From NCBI RefSeq assembly GCF_900115285.1, contig NZ_FOYW01000004.1, forward strand, positions 107,463 to 171,462: DNA of 64,000 nt, written 5' to 3'. The stretch comes from Marinobacter daqiaonensis (lineage in GTDB: Bacteria; Pseudomonadota; Gammaproteobacteria; Pseudomonadales; Oleiphilaceae). Numbering within the stretch: the first letter of the stretch is position 1; each line of letters begins with the position of its first letter. The translations under genes and the position numbers were made by a program. The notes under the pieces are model-generated. The model saw nothing but the letters and a program-made list of their open reading frames with translations, did no database searches and was not told the origin of the DNA. Below, in pieces: positions 55,577 to 64,000 of the stretch.

Positions 55577-58153
55577 ATGAGAATCGACAAACTGACCAGC
55601 CGGCTGCAGACCGCCCTCGCGGATGCGCAGTCCATAGCGGTCGGCAAGGACCACAACTTTATTGAGCCGGTTCACCTGATGCAGGCGCTGCTGGATCAGG
55701 ACGCCACCTCCATAAAGCCCTTGCTCAAACAGGCTGGCGCGGAGCCCGGACGGGTTCGCCAGGCAATTTCTCGGGAGATTGAAAACCTGCCGGAAGTCAG
55801 GGGTTCGGCCGGGGACGTCTCCATGTCCAACGACATGGGACGCCTGTTCAATATCGCCGACAAACTGGCGCAGAAGCGAAAGGACCAGTTTATTTCCAGC
55901 GAACTGATGCTGCTGGCGGCACTGGATGACCGGGGTACCCTGGGCCGTGTCCTGAAAGAGCAGGGAGTGAGCCGGGAAGCCCTGGAAAAGGCCATTGACG
56001 AGATCCGAGGCGGTGAATCCGTGAACGAGGCCGGCGCCGAGGAAAATCGCCAGGCCCTGACGAAATACACCATCGACCTGACCGAGCGGGCCGAAGAAGG
56101 AAAGCTGGACCCGGTGATCGGCCGTGATGACGAGATCCGGCGTACCATCCAGGTCCTTCAGCGTCGTCGCAAGAATAACCCGGTACTCATCGGTGAGCCG
56201 GGCGTGGGGAAGACTGCGATTGTCGAGGGACTGGCCCAGCGCATCGTCAACGGCGAGGTGCCGGATGGCCTGAAAGACAAGAAAGTCCTTTCCCTTGACA
56301 TGGGTGCGCTCATCGCGGGCGCCAAGTTCCGGGGGGAGTTCGAGGAGCGACTGAAGGCCTTGCTTAACGAATTGTCCAAGCAGGAAGGTCAGATCATTCT
56401 GTTTATCGACGAGATTCACACCATGGTGGGTGCCGGTAAGGCCGAAGGCTCCATGGATGCCGGGAATATGCTCAAGCCGGCACTGGCAAGGGGCGAGCTG
56501 CACTGCGTGGGCGCCACAACGCTGGACGAATACCGCGAGAATATCGAGAAGGACGCAGCCCTGGAGCGCCGCTTCCAGAAAGTACTCGTCAGTGAACCAA
56601 GCGAGGAGGACACCATTGCCATCCTCCGGGGCCTGAAAGAACGCTATGAGGTTCACCACGGTGTCGAGGTAACCGACGGCGCGATCATTGCAGCCGCCAA
56701 GCTGTCTCATCGCTATATCGCCGACCGGCAATTGCCGGACAAGGCCATTGACCTTGTGGACGAAGCGGCGAGTCAGATCCGCATGGAGATGGATTCCAAG
56801 CCCGAAGCCCTGGACCGCCTCGAACGCCGCCTGATCCAGCTCAAGATCGAGAGGGAGGCCCTCAAGAAGGAAAGCGACGCGGCCTCGAAAAAACGGCTGG
56901 AAGAACTTTCCAGTGTGATCTCCGCGGTTGAGCACGAGTACGCTGACCTGGAGGAAGTATGGAACACCGAGAAGGCGGCTCTGCATGGTTCCCAGAAGAT
57001 CAAGAGCCGGCTCGAGCAGGCCCGCATTGACCTGGAGAACGCCCGGCGCGCGGGGGATCTGGGCAAGATGTCCGAGCTGCAGTATGGCACCATTCCCGAG
57101 CTGGAGCGGCAGCTTGATATGGCCAGCCAGGCCGAGATGATGGAAATGAAGCTGCTTCGCAACCGGGTTACCGACGAGGAAATCGCCGAGGTGGTCTCCA
57201 AGTGGACCGGTATTCCGGTGTCCAAGATGCTGGAGGGAGAGCGGGACAAGCTGATGCGCATGGAGGAAGCACTCCATGACCGGGTTATCGGCCAGGATGA
57301 AGCTGTTGAAGCGGTGGCCAACGCGGTACGTCGCTCAAGGGCCGGTCTCTCCGATCCGAGTCGTCCCAACGGTTCGTTTCTGTTCCTGGGCCCCACCGGT
57401 GTTGGCAAGACCGAGCTGTGCAAGTCACTGGCCGCGTTCCTGTTCGACACTGAAGAGGCCATGGTGCGCATCGATATGTCGGAGTTCATGGAAAAGCATT
57501 CCGTGGCCCGGCTGATTGGCGCACCCCCCGGATACGTGGGTTATGAGGAGGGCGGTTACCTGACCGAGGCGGTTCGCCGCCGGCCCTACTCGGTACTCTT
57601 GCTGGACGAGGTGGAGAAGGCGCATCCGGATGTGTTCAATATCCTGCTGCAGGTCCTGGAGGATGGCCGCCTGACGGATGGTCAGGGTCGCACTGTGGAC
57701 TTCCGCAACACGGTGATTGTCATGACCTCCAACCTGGGCTCCGATATCATTCAGCAGCGTGCGGGGGAGGACAACTACGAAGCCATGAAGAATGCCGTCA
57801 TGGAAGTTGTCGGCACTCACTTCCGGCCGGAGTTCATCAACCGGGTGGATGAAGTGGTGGTGTTCCACCCGCTGGCGGAGAGCCAGATTCGTGGTATTGC
57901 CAGCATCCAGATCGAAGGGCTCAGCAACCGCCTGAAAGAACAGGACATGAAGCTGGAGCTGGATGATGCCGCCATGGATCTGCTGGCGGAGGTTGGCTAC
58001 GACCCGGTGTACGGGGCCCGGCCTCTGAAACGGGCGATTCAGCGTATGATCGAGAACCCCCTGGCTCAAAAGCTGCTTCAGGGCGAGTTCGTGTCCGGGG
58101 ATGTTATTCATGCCACGGTTGAGGATCATCACCTGACATTCACCAAGGGCTGA
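55577..58153 (+). CDS. clpB: ClpB disaggregase chaperone
   Basis: Hexameric AAA+ disaggregase working with DnaK. 858 aa from ATG 55577. N-terminal domain (1-145), AAA1 with Walker A GEPGVGKTA (about 206), a coiled-coil middle domain (about 410-520) and AAA2 with Walker A GPTGVGKTE (about 604). Pore loops GAKFRGEFEERLK and GYVGYEEGG are present. No ClpP-docking IGF loop is evident, as expected for ClpB. Confidence 0.98.
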   Translation: MRIDKLTSRLQTALADAQSIAVGKDHNFIEPVHLMQALLDQDATSIKPLLKQAGAEPGRVRQAISREIENLPEVRGSAGDVSMSNDMGRLFNIADKLAQKRKDQFISSELMLLAALDDRGTLGRVLKEQGVSREALEKAIDEIRGGESVNEAGAEENRQALTKYTIDLTERAEEGKLDPVIGRDDEIRRTIQVLQRRRKNNPVLIGEPGVGKTAIVEGLAQRIVNGEVPDGLKDKKVLSLDMGALIAGAKFRGEFEERLKALLNELSKQEGQIILFIDEIHTMVGAGKAEGSMDAGNMLKPALARGELHCVGATTLDEYRENIEKDAALERRFQKVLVSEPSEEDTIAILRGLKERYEVHHGVEVTDGAIIAAAKLSHRYIADRQLPDKAIDLVDEAASQIRMEMDSKPEALDRLERRLIQLKIEREALKKESDAASKKRLEELSSVISAVEHEYADLEEVWNTEKAALHGSQKIKSRLEQARIDLENARRAGDLGKMSELQYGTIPELERQLDMASQAEMMEMKLLRNRVTDEEIAEVVSKWTGIPVSKMLEGERDKLMRMEEALHDRVIGQDEAVEAVANAVRRSRAGLSDPSRPNGSFLFLGPTGVGKTELCKSLAAFLFDTEEAMVRIDMSEFMEKHSVARLIGAPPGYVGYEEGGYLTEAVRRRPYSVLLLDEVEKAHPDVFNILLQVLEDGRLTDGQGRTVDFRNTVIVMTSNLGSDIIQQRAGEDNYEAMKNAVMEVVGTHFRPEFINRVDEVVVFHPLAESQIRGIASIQIEGLSNRLKEQDMKLELDDAAMDLLAEVGYDPVYGARPLKRAIQRMIENPLAQKLLQGEFVSGDVIHATVEDHHLTFTKG

Positions 58154-58170
58154 GCAGGTTCAGCCAAAGC

Positions 58171-58200
58171 AAAAACGGGAACCCTGAAGTTCCCGTTTTT
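58171..58200. terminator. Bidirectional terminator after clpB
   Basis: AAAAACGGGAAC (58171-58182) pairs perfectly with GTTCCCGTTTTT (58189-58200) around a 6-base loop. It serves clpB and the convergent DUF4124 gene. Confidence 0.92.
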
Positions 58201-58227
58201 GTGTCGATGTCTGAAGCAGACCAGTAA

Positions 58228-58692
58228 TCAGTCTTCCGAGGCGGCCGGCCCACAGTTTTCTTCAGCAACCTGCTTGTATTTTTCCTTCTGCTCCTCGATT
58301 TCCTCCGGGGTGAGGTAGCGTTGCTCACCATTCTCCTCGACCCGGATCCGGGCGTTACTCCGGATGATCTGAAGGTTGGCTTCCGCAGCCTGGCAATTGG
58401 CTTCCCGCTGTTTGCGGCGCGCTTCCTCAACCGCAGACTCGTTTTCACGGCGGGTGCGCTCGGCCTCGTTCTTTTCCATAGCCTCTACCTGGGCCTGGGG
58501 CGAAGCCCGCTCCTCGCTGCTGCGGGAGGTTCCGCTTTTAACGCTGACCTTTTCCGCAGAACGGCCGGAAGGCTCGCGGTCCCCATAATGGACAACCCCG
58601 TTCTCATCGGTCCAGCGGTAGACGGAAGCCGCCGCGACCAAGGACGGTAGCATCAGGCCAAACAGCACCAGCAAAATCAGGTGTCGGAACAT
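58228..58692 (-). CDS. DUF4124 domain protein, secreted
   Basis: 154 aa. Signal peptide (LILLVLFGLMLPSLVAAA) then a short DUF4124 domain, SVYRWTDENGVVHYGDREP. The rest is a charged coiled coil (about 65-135, Glu/Arg/Lys-rich) with two Cys (REANCQAAE, EENCGPA) that may form a disulfide. Periplasmic; function unknown. Confidence 0.85.
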   Translation of the reverse strand: MFRHLILLVLFGLMLPSLVAAASVYRWTDENGVVHYGDREPSGRSAEKVSVKSGTSRSSEERASPQAQVEAMEKNEAERTRRENESAVEEARRKQREANCQAAEANLQIIRSNARIRVEENGEQRYLTPEEIEEQKEKYKQVAEENCGPAASED

Positions 58693-58901
58693 AACTACAG
58701 GATCTCCCGAAAGGATAACAACCTGGAAGCATCGGCCGTCACTTTGTCCGGCGCACGGCCGGAATCACAGCAGGCGCTTCCTGAATCAGGGTTAATCATG
58801 CCATGAGTGGAAAAGGTTTTCCTGTACTGGTGGCAAATCTGTGAACAAGGACGAAAATCGTGTCACAGGCCCACTTCGTACCTTTGTCAGGCCGCTTTCT
58901 A
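58693..58901. other. Upstream part of the DUF4124-ilvI intergenic region
   Basis: No gene and no convincing site in these 209 bases apart from the likely DUF4124 promoter area next to its start. Confidence 0.3.
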
Positions 58902-58930
58902 TTGACAGATTCTCTCCCGCTGTCAGAATT
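58902..58930 (+). promoter_or_regulatory. Sigma-70 promoter of ilvIHC
   Basis: Consensus TTGACA (58902-58907), 17-base spacer, AGAATT (58925-58930). It implies a leader of about 310 bases. Confidence 0.6.
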
Positions 58931-58932
58931 AC

Positions 58933-59246
58933 GGATTGCCTGAAAACAGGGGTCAATACGGCAGGCAATCCCGAGCAGTAACCCCCGTTAAATACCACAC
59001 TGTGCTTCCTGTGCCTTGGGCGCAGGCGGTTGCTAATTGCATCAGCTTCTCGCTCTTTACGATAGCAACCCGATGACTGGCCCCGTTCCGGAACCCTCAG
59101 GAGCCGGGCTGTCCAGGAGACAACCTCTGTCAGAAATAGTGTGGCGGAACGCCCATGCCGGCCTTCAAAAGAGGCGGAGGCTCCGGGCATCCAGGCAATT
59201 CGGGAAGGTTCCCGTAACATTCACTCGTTTGTAGAGGGTAAATCTC
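58933..59246 (+). promoter_or_regulatory. Long structured leader of ilvI
   Basis: GGATTGCCTG (58933-58942) pairs exactly with CAGGCAATCC (58962-58971); its loop holds AGGGGT, which could instead pair with ACCCC near 58981. A second perfect stem GGTTGCTA/TAGCAACC (59028-59035, 59063-59070) encloses CGCTCTTTA, identical to nine bases of the rrn boxA in this window. No leader peptide rich in Ile/Val/Leu codons is apparent, so classical attenuation is not supported. Confidence 0.45.
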
Positions 59247-60965
59247 GTGGAGTTATTGTCTGGTGCCGATATGCTCATCCGCTCCCTGCAGGATGAGGGT
59301 ATAGAGTACATTTATGGATACCCTGGTGGGGCGGCGCTTCATATCTATGATGCGCTGTTCAGGCAGGACAGTGTCAAGCACATTCTCGTGCGGCATGAAC
59401 AGGCTGCGGTCCACATGGCGGATGGTTACGCCAGGGCCTCGGGAAAGCCGGGTACAGTGCTGGTAACCTCAGGCCCCGGTGCAACCAATACCATTACCGG
59501 TATTGCCACCGCCTTCATGGACTCGATTCCCATGGTGGTCCTCTGTGGCCAGGTGGCATCCACCCTGATTGGCGAGGACGCCTTCCAGGAAACCGACATG
59601 ATCGGGGTTTCCCGCCCGGTGGTTAAGCATAACCTGTCTGTTCGTCATCCGGAGGAGATTCCGGAGATCATCAAGAAGGCCTACTACATAGCGTCCACCG
59701 GTCGCCCCGGACCGGTCGTGGTGGATATCCCCAAGGATATGACCACGCCCAACGAACGCTATGAATACGTCTATCCGAAAAAGATCAAACTCCGGTCCTA
59801 CAATCCGGCGGTTCGGGGCCATACCGGCCAGATCCGCAAGGCGGTAGACATGCTGCTGGCGGCCAAGCGTCCGATGATCTACGCCGGTGGTGGCGTCATT
59901 CTCGGCAAGGCCAGTGATCAGATGACCGAGTTCACCCGCCTCCTCGGCTATCCCATTACCAACACCCTGATGGGCATCGGCTGCTATCCCGCGTCGGACA
60001 AGCAGCATCTGGGCTGGCTGGGCATGCACGGGACCTATGAGTCCAACATGGCCATGCACCATGCAGACCTGATCCTTTGTGTCGGTGCGCGCTTCGACGA
60101 CCGGGTGACCAACGCCACCGAGAAGTTCTGTCCGGGTGCGCGGATCATTCACATCGATATTGACCCGGCTTCGATTTCCAAGACCGTTGAGGCGGATGTG
60201 CCAATCGTTGGTCCAGTGGACGCCGTTCTTCGTGAGATGATCGGCCTGATAAAGGAGTCCAGCGAGAAGCCGGATGCCGACGCCCTCAAGGCCTGGTGGA
60301 AACAGATTGACGACTGGCGTGCGTTCCATGGAATGCGCTATGAAACCAGCCCTGACGTTATCAAGCCCCAGGAAGTTGTCGAAATGCTGCACCGGCTGAC
60401 CAACGGTGACGCCTTTGTAACCACCGATGTTGGTCAGCATCAGATGTTCGCGGCCCAGTACTACAAGTTCGACAGGCCCAACCGCTGGATCAATTCCGGC
60501 GGTCTGGGCACCATGGGCTTTGGTTTGCCGGCAGCCATGGGTGTGAAGCTCAACTACCCGGAGGACGAGGTGCTGTGCATCACCGGTGAAGGCAGTATCC
60601 AGATGAACATCCAGGAGCTCTCCACCTGCAGCCAGTACAACCTGCCGGTGAAAATCATAAACCTGAACAACCAGGCCCTGGGCATGGTGAAGCAGTGGCA
60701 GGACATGAACTACGAGTCCCGTCATTCCCAGTCCTACATGGAGTCCCTGCCGGACTTCATCAAGCTGGCGGAGGCATACGGTCATGTGGGCATCCGTATC
60801 GATCGCAAGGAAGACCTGGAGCCCAAGCTGAAAGAGGCCCTGGCCATGAAAGACAGGCTGGTTTTCCTGGATATTCATGTTGATCGTTTCGAGCACGTCT
60901 ATCCGATGCAGGTGGCCCGTGGCGCCATGAAAGACATGTGGCTCAGCAAGACGGAGAGGGTCTGA
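59247..60965 (+). CDS. ilvI: Acetolactate synthase, large subunit
   Basis: ThDP enzyme that makes acetolactate and acetohydroxybutyrate for Val, Leu and Ile. 572 aa. The start is GTG 59247 with AGAGGG upstream. The ThDP glutamate is in LVRHEQAAVHMADGYARA (about 48); the metal-ThDP motif GEGSIQMNIQEL...NN is near 447-476. Fully intact, close to E. coli IlvI in length. Confidence 0.97.
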   Translation: MELLSGADMLIRSLQDEGIEYIYGYPGGAALHIYDALFRQDSVKHILVRHEQAAVHMADGYARASGKPGTVLVTSGPGATNTITGIATAFMDSIPMVVLCGQVASTLIGEDAFQETDMIGVSRPVVKHNLSVRHPEEIPEIIKKAYYIASTGRPGPVVVDIPKDMTTPNERYEYVYPKKIKLRSYNPAVRGHTGQIRKAVDMLLAAKRPMIYAGGGVILGKASDQMTEFTRLLGYPITNTLMGIGCYPASDKQHLGWLGMHGTYESNMAMHHADLILCVGARFDDRVTNATEKFCPGARIIHIDIDPASISKTVEADVPIVGPVDAVLREMIGLIKESSEKPDADALKAWWKQIDDWRAFHGMRYETSPDVIKPQEVVEMLHRLTNGDAFVTTDVGQHQMFAAQYYKFDRPNRWINSGGLGTMGFGLPAAMGVKLNYPEDEVLCITGEGSIQMNIQELSTCSQYNLPVKIINLNNQALGMVKQWQDMNYESRHSQSYMESLPDFIKLAEAYGHVGIRIDRKEDLEPKLKEALAMKDRLVFLDIHVDRFEHVYPMQVARGAMKDMWLSKTERV

Positions 60966-60967
60966 TC

Positions 60968-61459
60968 ATGCGTCGAATCATTTCTGTTCTGCTTGAGAAC
61001 GAGCCCGGCGCCCTGTCCCGGGTGGTAGGGCTGTTTTCCCAGCGGAACTACAATATCGAGACCCTAACCGTGGCGCCGACAGAGGACGAGACCCTGTCCC
61101 GTTTGACGGTCACCACCACCGGCTCCGACAAGGTCATTGAACAGATCACCAAGCAGCTCAACAAGCTGATCGAGGTGGTCAAGCTGGTGGACCTGACGGA
61201 AGGCTCTCACATCGAGCGGGAACTGATGCTGGTCAAGCTCAAGGCAACCGGCGCCCAACGGGCCGAGATCAAGCGCACCGTCGATATCTTTCGGGGTCAG
61301 ATCGTGGATGTGACCAGCACCGTCTATACCGTCCAGCTGGCGGGTAACAGCGACAAGCTTGATGCCTTCATACAGGCGGTGGGTACCGCCGGTGTGCTGG
61401 AGGTGGTTCGCTCCGGTGTCTCGGGTATTGCCCGCGGCGAGAAGGTTCTCAGCCTTTAA
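60968..61459 (+). CDS. ilvH: Acetolactate synthase, small regulatory subunit
   Basis: 163 aa, exact E. coli length. N-terminal ACT domain (RRIISVLLENEPGALSRVVG) binds valine for feedback inhibition; the C-terminal domain has ELMLVKLKA and GIARGEKVLSL. Two bases after ilvI. Confidence 0.97.
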   Translation: MRRIISVLLENEPGALSRVVGLFSQRNYNIETLTVAPTEDETLSRLTVTTTGSDKVIEQITKQLNKLIEVVKLVDLTEGSHIERELMLVKLKATGAQRAEIKRTVDIFRGQIVDVTSTVYTVQLAGNSDKLDAFIQAVGTAGVLEVVRSGVSGIARGEKVLSL

Positions 61460-61481
61460 AACTGTTCGTTTTTCCATTTAG

Positions 61482-61497
61482 GGCCCCTGCGGGGGCC
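61482..61497 (+). other. GC hairpin between ilvH and ilvC
   Basis: GGCCCC and GGGGCC (61482-61487, 61492-61497) around TGCG; no T tract, so ilvC is probably still co-transcribed. Confidence 0.45.
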
Positions 61498-61519
61498 AAA
61501 CCATGACAGAGGTTTTTTT

Positions 61520-62536
61520 ATGCAGGTCTATTACGATAAGGATTGTGATCTTTCCATCATCCAGGGCAAGAAAGTTGCCATTCTTGGTTTCGGCTCCCAG
61601 GGCCATGCCCATGCGTGCAACCTGAAGGAATCCGGTGTTGACGTGACCGTGGGTCTGCGTCCGGGCTCGTCCTCCATCCCCAAGGCAGAGGCCTATGGCC
61701 TCAAGACCAGTGACGTGCCTTCCGCCGTTGCCGGCGCCGACGTGGTGATGGTGCTGACTCCGGACGAGTTCCAGGCCCAGCTTTACCAGGCCGAGATCGA
61801 GCCCAACCTCAAGCAGGGTGCCACACTCGCCTTTGCCCATGGCTTCGCGATCCACTACAACCAGATCGTGCCCCGGAAAGACCTCGACGTCATCATGGTT
61901 GCACCAAAGGCCCCCGGTCACACCGTGCGCACCGAGTTCACCCGAGGCGGTGGTATTCCCGATCTGATCGCCATCTTCCAGGACGCATCCGGCAATGCCA
62001 AGAACCTGGCCCTGTCCTATGCCAGCGGCATTGGTGGCGGTCGTACCGGAATCATCGAGACCTCCTTCAAGGATGAGACCGAGACGGACCTGTTTGGTGA
62101 GCAGGCGGTTCTGTGCGGTGGCACCGTTGAGCTGGTGAAGGCCGGTTTCGAAACCCTGGTGGAAGCGGGTTATGCTCCCGAAATGGCCTATTTCGAGTGT
62201 CTGCACGAGCTCAAGCTCATCGTCGACCTGATGTATGAGGGCGGTATCGCCAACATGAACTACTCCATCTCCAATAATGCGGAGTACGGGGAGTATGTGA
62301 CCGGCCCCGAGATCATCAACGACCAGTCGCGGGAGGCCATGCGTAACGCCCTCAAGCGTATCCAGAGTGGCGAATACGCAAAGATGTTCATCTCCGAGGG
62401 GAGCCTGAACTATCCGTCCATGACGGCCCGCCGTCGCCAGAACGCCGCCCACCAGATCGAAACCGTGGGTGAACAGTTGCGCTCGATGATGCCGTGGATC
62501 ACTGCCAACAAGATCGTGGACAAGGACAAGAACTGA
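61520..62536 (+). CDS. ilvC: Ketol-acid reductoisomerase
   Basis: Isomerises and reduces acetolactate with NADPH. 338 aa, class I (short) form. NADP fold AILGFGSQGHAHACNLKESG (about 21-40), VMVLTPDEFQ, then the knotted domain with metal-binding Asp/Glu in DETETDLFGEQAVLCGG (about 190). Follows ilvIH, as in Pseudomonas. Confidence 0.98.
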   Translation: MQVYYDKDCDLSIIQGKKVAILGFGSQGHAHACNLKESGVDVTVGLRPGSSSIPKAEAYGLKTSDVPSAVAGADVVMVLTPDEFQAQLYQAEIEPNLKQGATLAFAHGFAIHYNQIVPRKDLDVIMVAPKAPGHTVRTEFTRGGGIPDLIAIFQDASGNAKNLALSYASGIGGGRTGIIETSFKDETETDLFGEQAVLCGGTVELVKAGFETLVEAGYAPEMAYFECLHELKLIVDLMYEGGIANMNYSISNNAEYGEYVTGPEIINDQSREAMRNALKRIQSGEYAKMFISEGSLNYPSMTARRRQNAAHQIETVGEQLRSMMPWITANKIVDKDKN

Positions 62537-62560
62537 TCCCGTCAGGGAACGGTTTACAGG

Positions 62561-62590
62561 AAACGCGGCTCCTCGGGGTCGCGTTTTTTT
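62561..62590 (+). terminator. Terminator after ilvC
   Basis: AAACGCGGC (62561-62569) pairs with GTCGCGTTT (one G-U) across a short loop, followed by a T run. Confidence 0.8.
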
Positions 62591-62690
62591 ATGCTCGTTT
62601 CAAGGATATCTTTTTTTGCCTCCCCCTCGTTTTTAGCAGATCGCTCCCGGGGGTTATACTTACCCAACATTCTGACTGGAACTCGATTTC

Positions 62691-63509
62691 ATGGCTGATC
62701 AGAAGCAATCTCCAAAAACAGAGCAGACCGAAGAGCCGACCCTCCCGGGCGAGGTGGTAGAAGAGGAAGAGATAGAGGGGGCCCGAGTACGACGGCGTGG
62801 TATCTACCTTCTACCCAATTCCCTCACAACCGCGTCGCTGTTCTCCGGCTTTTACGCCATTGTGGCTGCCGCCAATGGCATGTTCGACAATGCGGCCATT
62901 GCCATCTTCGTATCCATGATTCTTGATGGTCTCGATGGTCGGGTCGCCCGGATGACAAACACCCAGAGTAAGTTTGGCGAGGAATATGACAGTCTCGCCG
63001 ATATGGTCGCGTTTGGCGTGGCCCCGGGGCTGGTTGCATTCTTCTGGTCCCTGAACAGCCTTGACCAGGTGGGCTGGGCGATTACGTTTATCTACCTTGC
63101 CGGTGCGGCGCTGCGGCTGGCCCGTTTCAATACCCAGATCGGTTCCGTGGACAAGAAGTACTTTGTCGGCTTGCCGAGTCCGTCGGCCGCCGCGGTGGTG
63201 GCCGGACTGGTCTGGTGTTTTCATGAGTATGAGCCGGCCACCTGGCTGACGCTGATGACGATCATTGTGGTCGGCGGGGCCGGCGTCCTCATGGTCTCCA
63301 ATATTCTCTACAACAGCTTCAAGGACTTCGACATGAGGGGGCGCGTCCCTTTTGCCACGATCCTGGTCGTCGTTCTGATGTTCGTGGTGGTTGCCCTGGA
63401 TCCTGCTACGGTCCTCTTCGTGGCATTCCTGTTGTACGTCCTCTCCGGGCCGGTGAGGGCTCTTTTTCGTCGTGGCCGGAAGGCTTCGGCTGAGTCGTCT
63501 GGCAGCTGA
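62691..63509 (+). CDS. pssA: CDP-diacylglycerol-serine O-phosphatidyltransferase
   Basis: Makes phosphatidylserine, precursor of phosphatidylethanolamine. 272 aa integral membrane protein of the CDP-alcohol phosphatidyltransferase family (not the E. coli phospholipase-D-like PssA). The diagnostic motif is DGLDGRVARM...GEEYDSLADMVAFG (about 83-113). About seven membrane helices; acidic N-terminal tail. Confidence 0.95.
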   Translation: MADQKQSPKTEQTEEPTLPGEVVEEEEIEGARVRRRGIYLLPNSLTTASLFSGFYAIVAAANGMFDNAAIAIFVSMILDGLDGRVARMTNTQSKFGEEYDSLADMVAFGVAPGLVAFFWSLNSLDQVGWAITFIYLAGAALRLARFNTQIGSVDKKYFVGLPSPSAAAVVAGLVWCFHEYEPATWLTLMTIIVVGGAGVLMVSNILYNSFKDFDMRGRVPFATILVVVLMFVVVALDPATVLFVAFLLYVLSGPVRALFRRGRKASAESSGS

Positions 63510-63669
63510 GGCCAGATAGTGCGGGATTGGGGAAGCCAGGGATCGGCCCGCGCACTGGCTTCCTCGAGGACTCTCGTCAGAATTCGGGCAGATAACACAC
63601 AGTTTGTTGATTGTTTGAGCGACCGCATAGCTGCAAACCGAAATACCCGAAAAAAGTGAGGCGAGGTCG

Positions 63670-63697
63670 TTGACAGGAACCCGGAACGCTGTAGAAT
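63670..63697 (+). promoter_or_regulatory. rrn promoter P1
   Basis: TTGACA (63670-63675), 16-base spacer, TAGAAT (63692-63697) and a GC-rich discriminator GCGCCCC, the hallmark of stringently controlled rRNA promoters. Confidence 0.8.
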
Positions 63698-63822
63698 GCG
63701 CCCCACTTCGACAGGGAACGCCGGTGACGGCGGGAACGGGAGTCGGGGTAAGCGGTTGTGATTATTGAGTTTTTCGGGTTTGAGCTTCGGGAGAAGCGGA
63801 AAGAAAAAGTCAAAAATAACCG

Positions 63823-63850
63823 TTGACAAGGTAGCGATCTGATGTAGAAT
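63823..63850 (+). promoter_or_regulatory. rrn promoter P2
   Basis: TTGACA (63823-63828), 16-base spacer, TAGAAT (63845-63850), discriminator ACGCGGCC. The A-rich stretch 63800-63818 upstream could be an UP element. Confidence 0.85.
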
Positions 63851-63862
63851 ACGCGGCCTTGA

Positions 63863-64000
63863 TTGAGCTTCTGCTCAAACGCTCTTTAACAAGTTGACCA
63901 AGTAATTCGTGTGGGCGCTGGCCGAGACTATCTGGCGACAGATAATCGAGGCAAGCGACTCGTCGAGAATGAGTTTTTGTCTTGAGCAAGATTAGAGATC
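63863..64000 (+). promoter_or_regulatory. rRNA operon leader with boxB-boxA antitermination site
   Basis: TTGAGC-TTCT-GCTCAA (63863-63878) is a boxB-like hairpin, directly followed by boxA CGCTCTTTAACAA (63880-63892). This is the NusB/S10 loading site; nusB is at 22.6 kb. The leader runs to the end of the window; the 16S gene should begin just outside. Confidence 0.85.

Noticed and set aside
59037..59234. 65-codon frame just before ilvI as a leader peptide
   Set aside because: It starts with TTG, is not enriched in Ile/Val/Leu codons, and overlaps the structured leader without a ribosome site.
63577..63829. Minus-strand frames after pssA
   Set aside because: They cover the rrn promoter region, have no ribosome site and no recognisable domain.

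Overview
The window looks like a core chromosomal segment of a Gammaproteobacterium, most likely Marinobacter or a close relative. This is inferred from protein character, from Pseudomonas-type gene order (pilOPQ-aroKB-SPOR protein-gltBD; ileS-lspA-fkpB-ispH-fimU-pilVWXY1E; ilvIHC-pssA) and from fairly high GC. There are 54 genes. I see no tRNA, CRISPR array, insertion sequence or prophage. An rRNA operon starts at the right edge: its promoters and leader are inside, the 16S gene is not.

Layout. 1-6.1 kb: end of the type IV pilus alignment/secretin operon (pilO partial, pilP, pilQ), then aroK-aroB and an ATPase/SPOR (DamX-like) cell-division protein. 6.3-13.5 kb: glutamate synthase gltBD and hemE. 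13.5-17.5 kb: a PilZ (c-di-GMP) gene bracketed by two mirrored copies of a structured repeat, then radA and ettA on the minus strand. 17.8-24 kb: glyA, then the riboflavin/thiamin cluster nrdR-ribD-ribBX-ribH-nusB-thiL. 24-28.6 kb: small accessory genes (a DUF6316-like protein, a DUF2057-type lipoprotein, a LysR regulator and a glutathionyl-hydroquinone reductase behind a 161-bp palindromic element), then ispB. 28.8-32.3 kb: rplU-rpmA-obg-proB and rpsT. 32.5-40 kb: murJ, ribF, ileS, lspA, fkpB, ispH. 40-51 kb: minor pilin operon fimU-pilVWXY1E, an isolated fimT-like pilin and the PilSR two-component system. 51-58.7 kb: a glutamine-dependent nadE broken by one in-frame amber codon, bamD, rluD-pgeF, heat-shock clpB and a DUF4124 protein. 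58.9-64 kb: ilvIHC, pssA and tandem rrn promoters.

How it fits together. Three blocks serve type IV pili: secretin assembly, minor pilins with the PilY1 tip protein, and PilSR control. A c-di-GMP-binding PilZ protein may connect. The rest is housekeeping: aromatic, glutamate, haem, one-carbon, flavin, isoprenoid, proline, branched-chain amino acid, NAD and phospholipid synthesis, envelope assembly and translation.

Most unusual: (1) nadE interrupted by a single TAG where the family usually has Tyr, with both halves otherwise intact; (2) a family of long, nested stem-loop elements with a shared core in three copies (13.5, 14.2 and 39.0 kb), whose outer stems differ in sequence but stay paired; (3) a 30-bp perfect-arm palindromic element directly in front of a ribosome binding site; (4) a long structured leader before ilvIH; (5) a RibBX-type protein without the GTP cyclohydrolase zinc cysteines.
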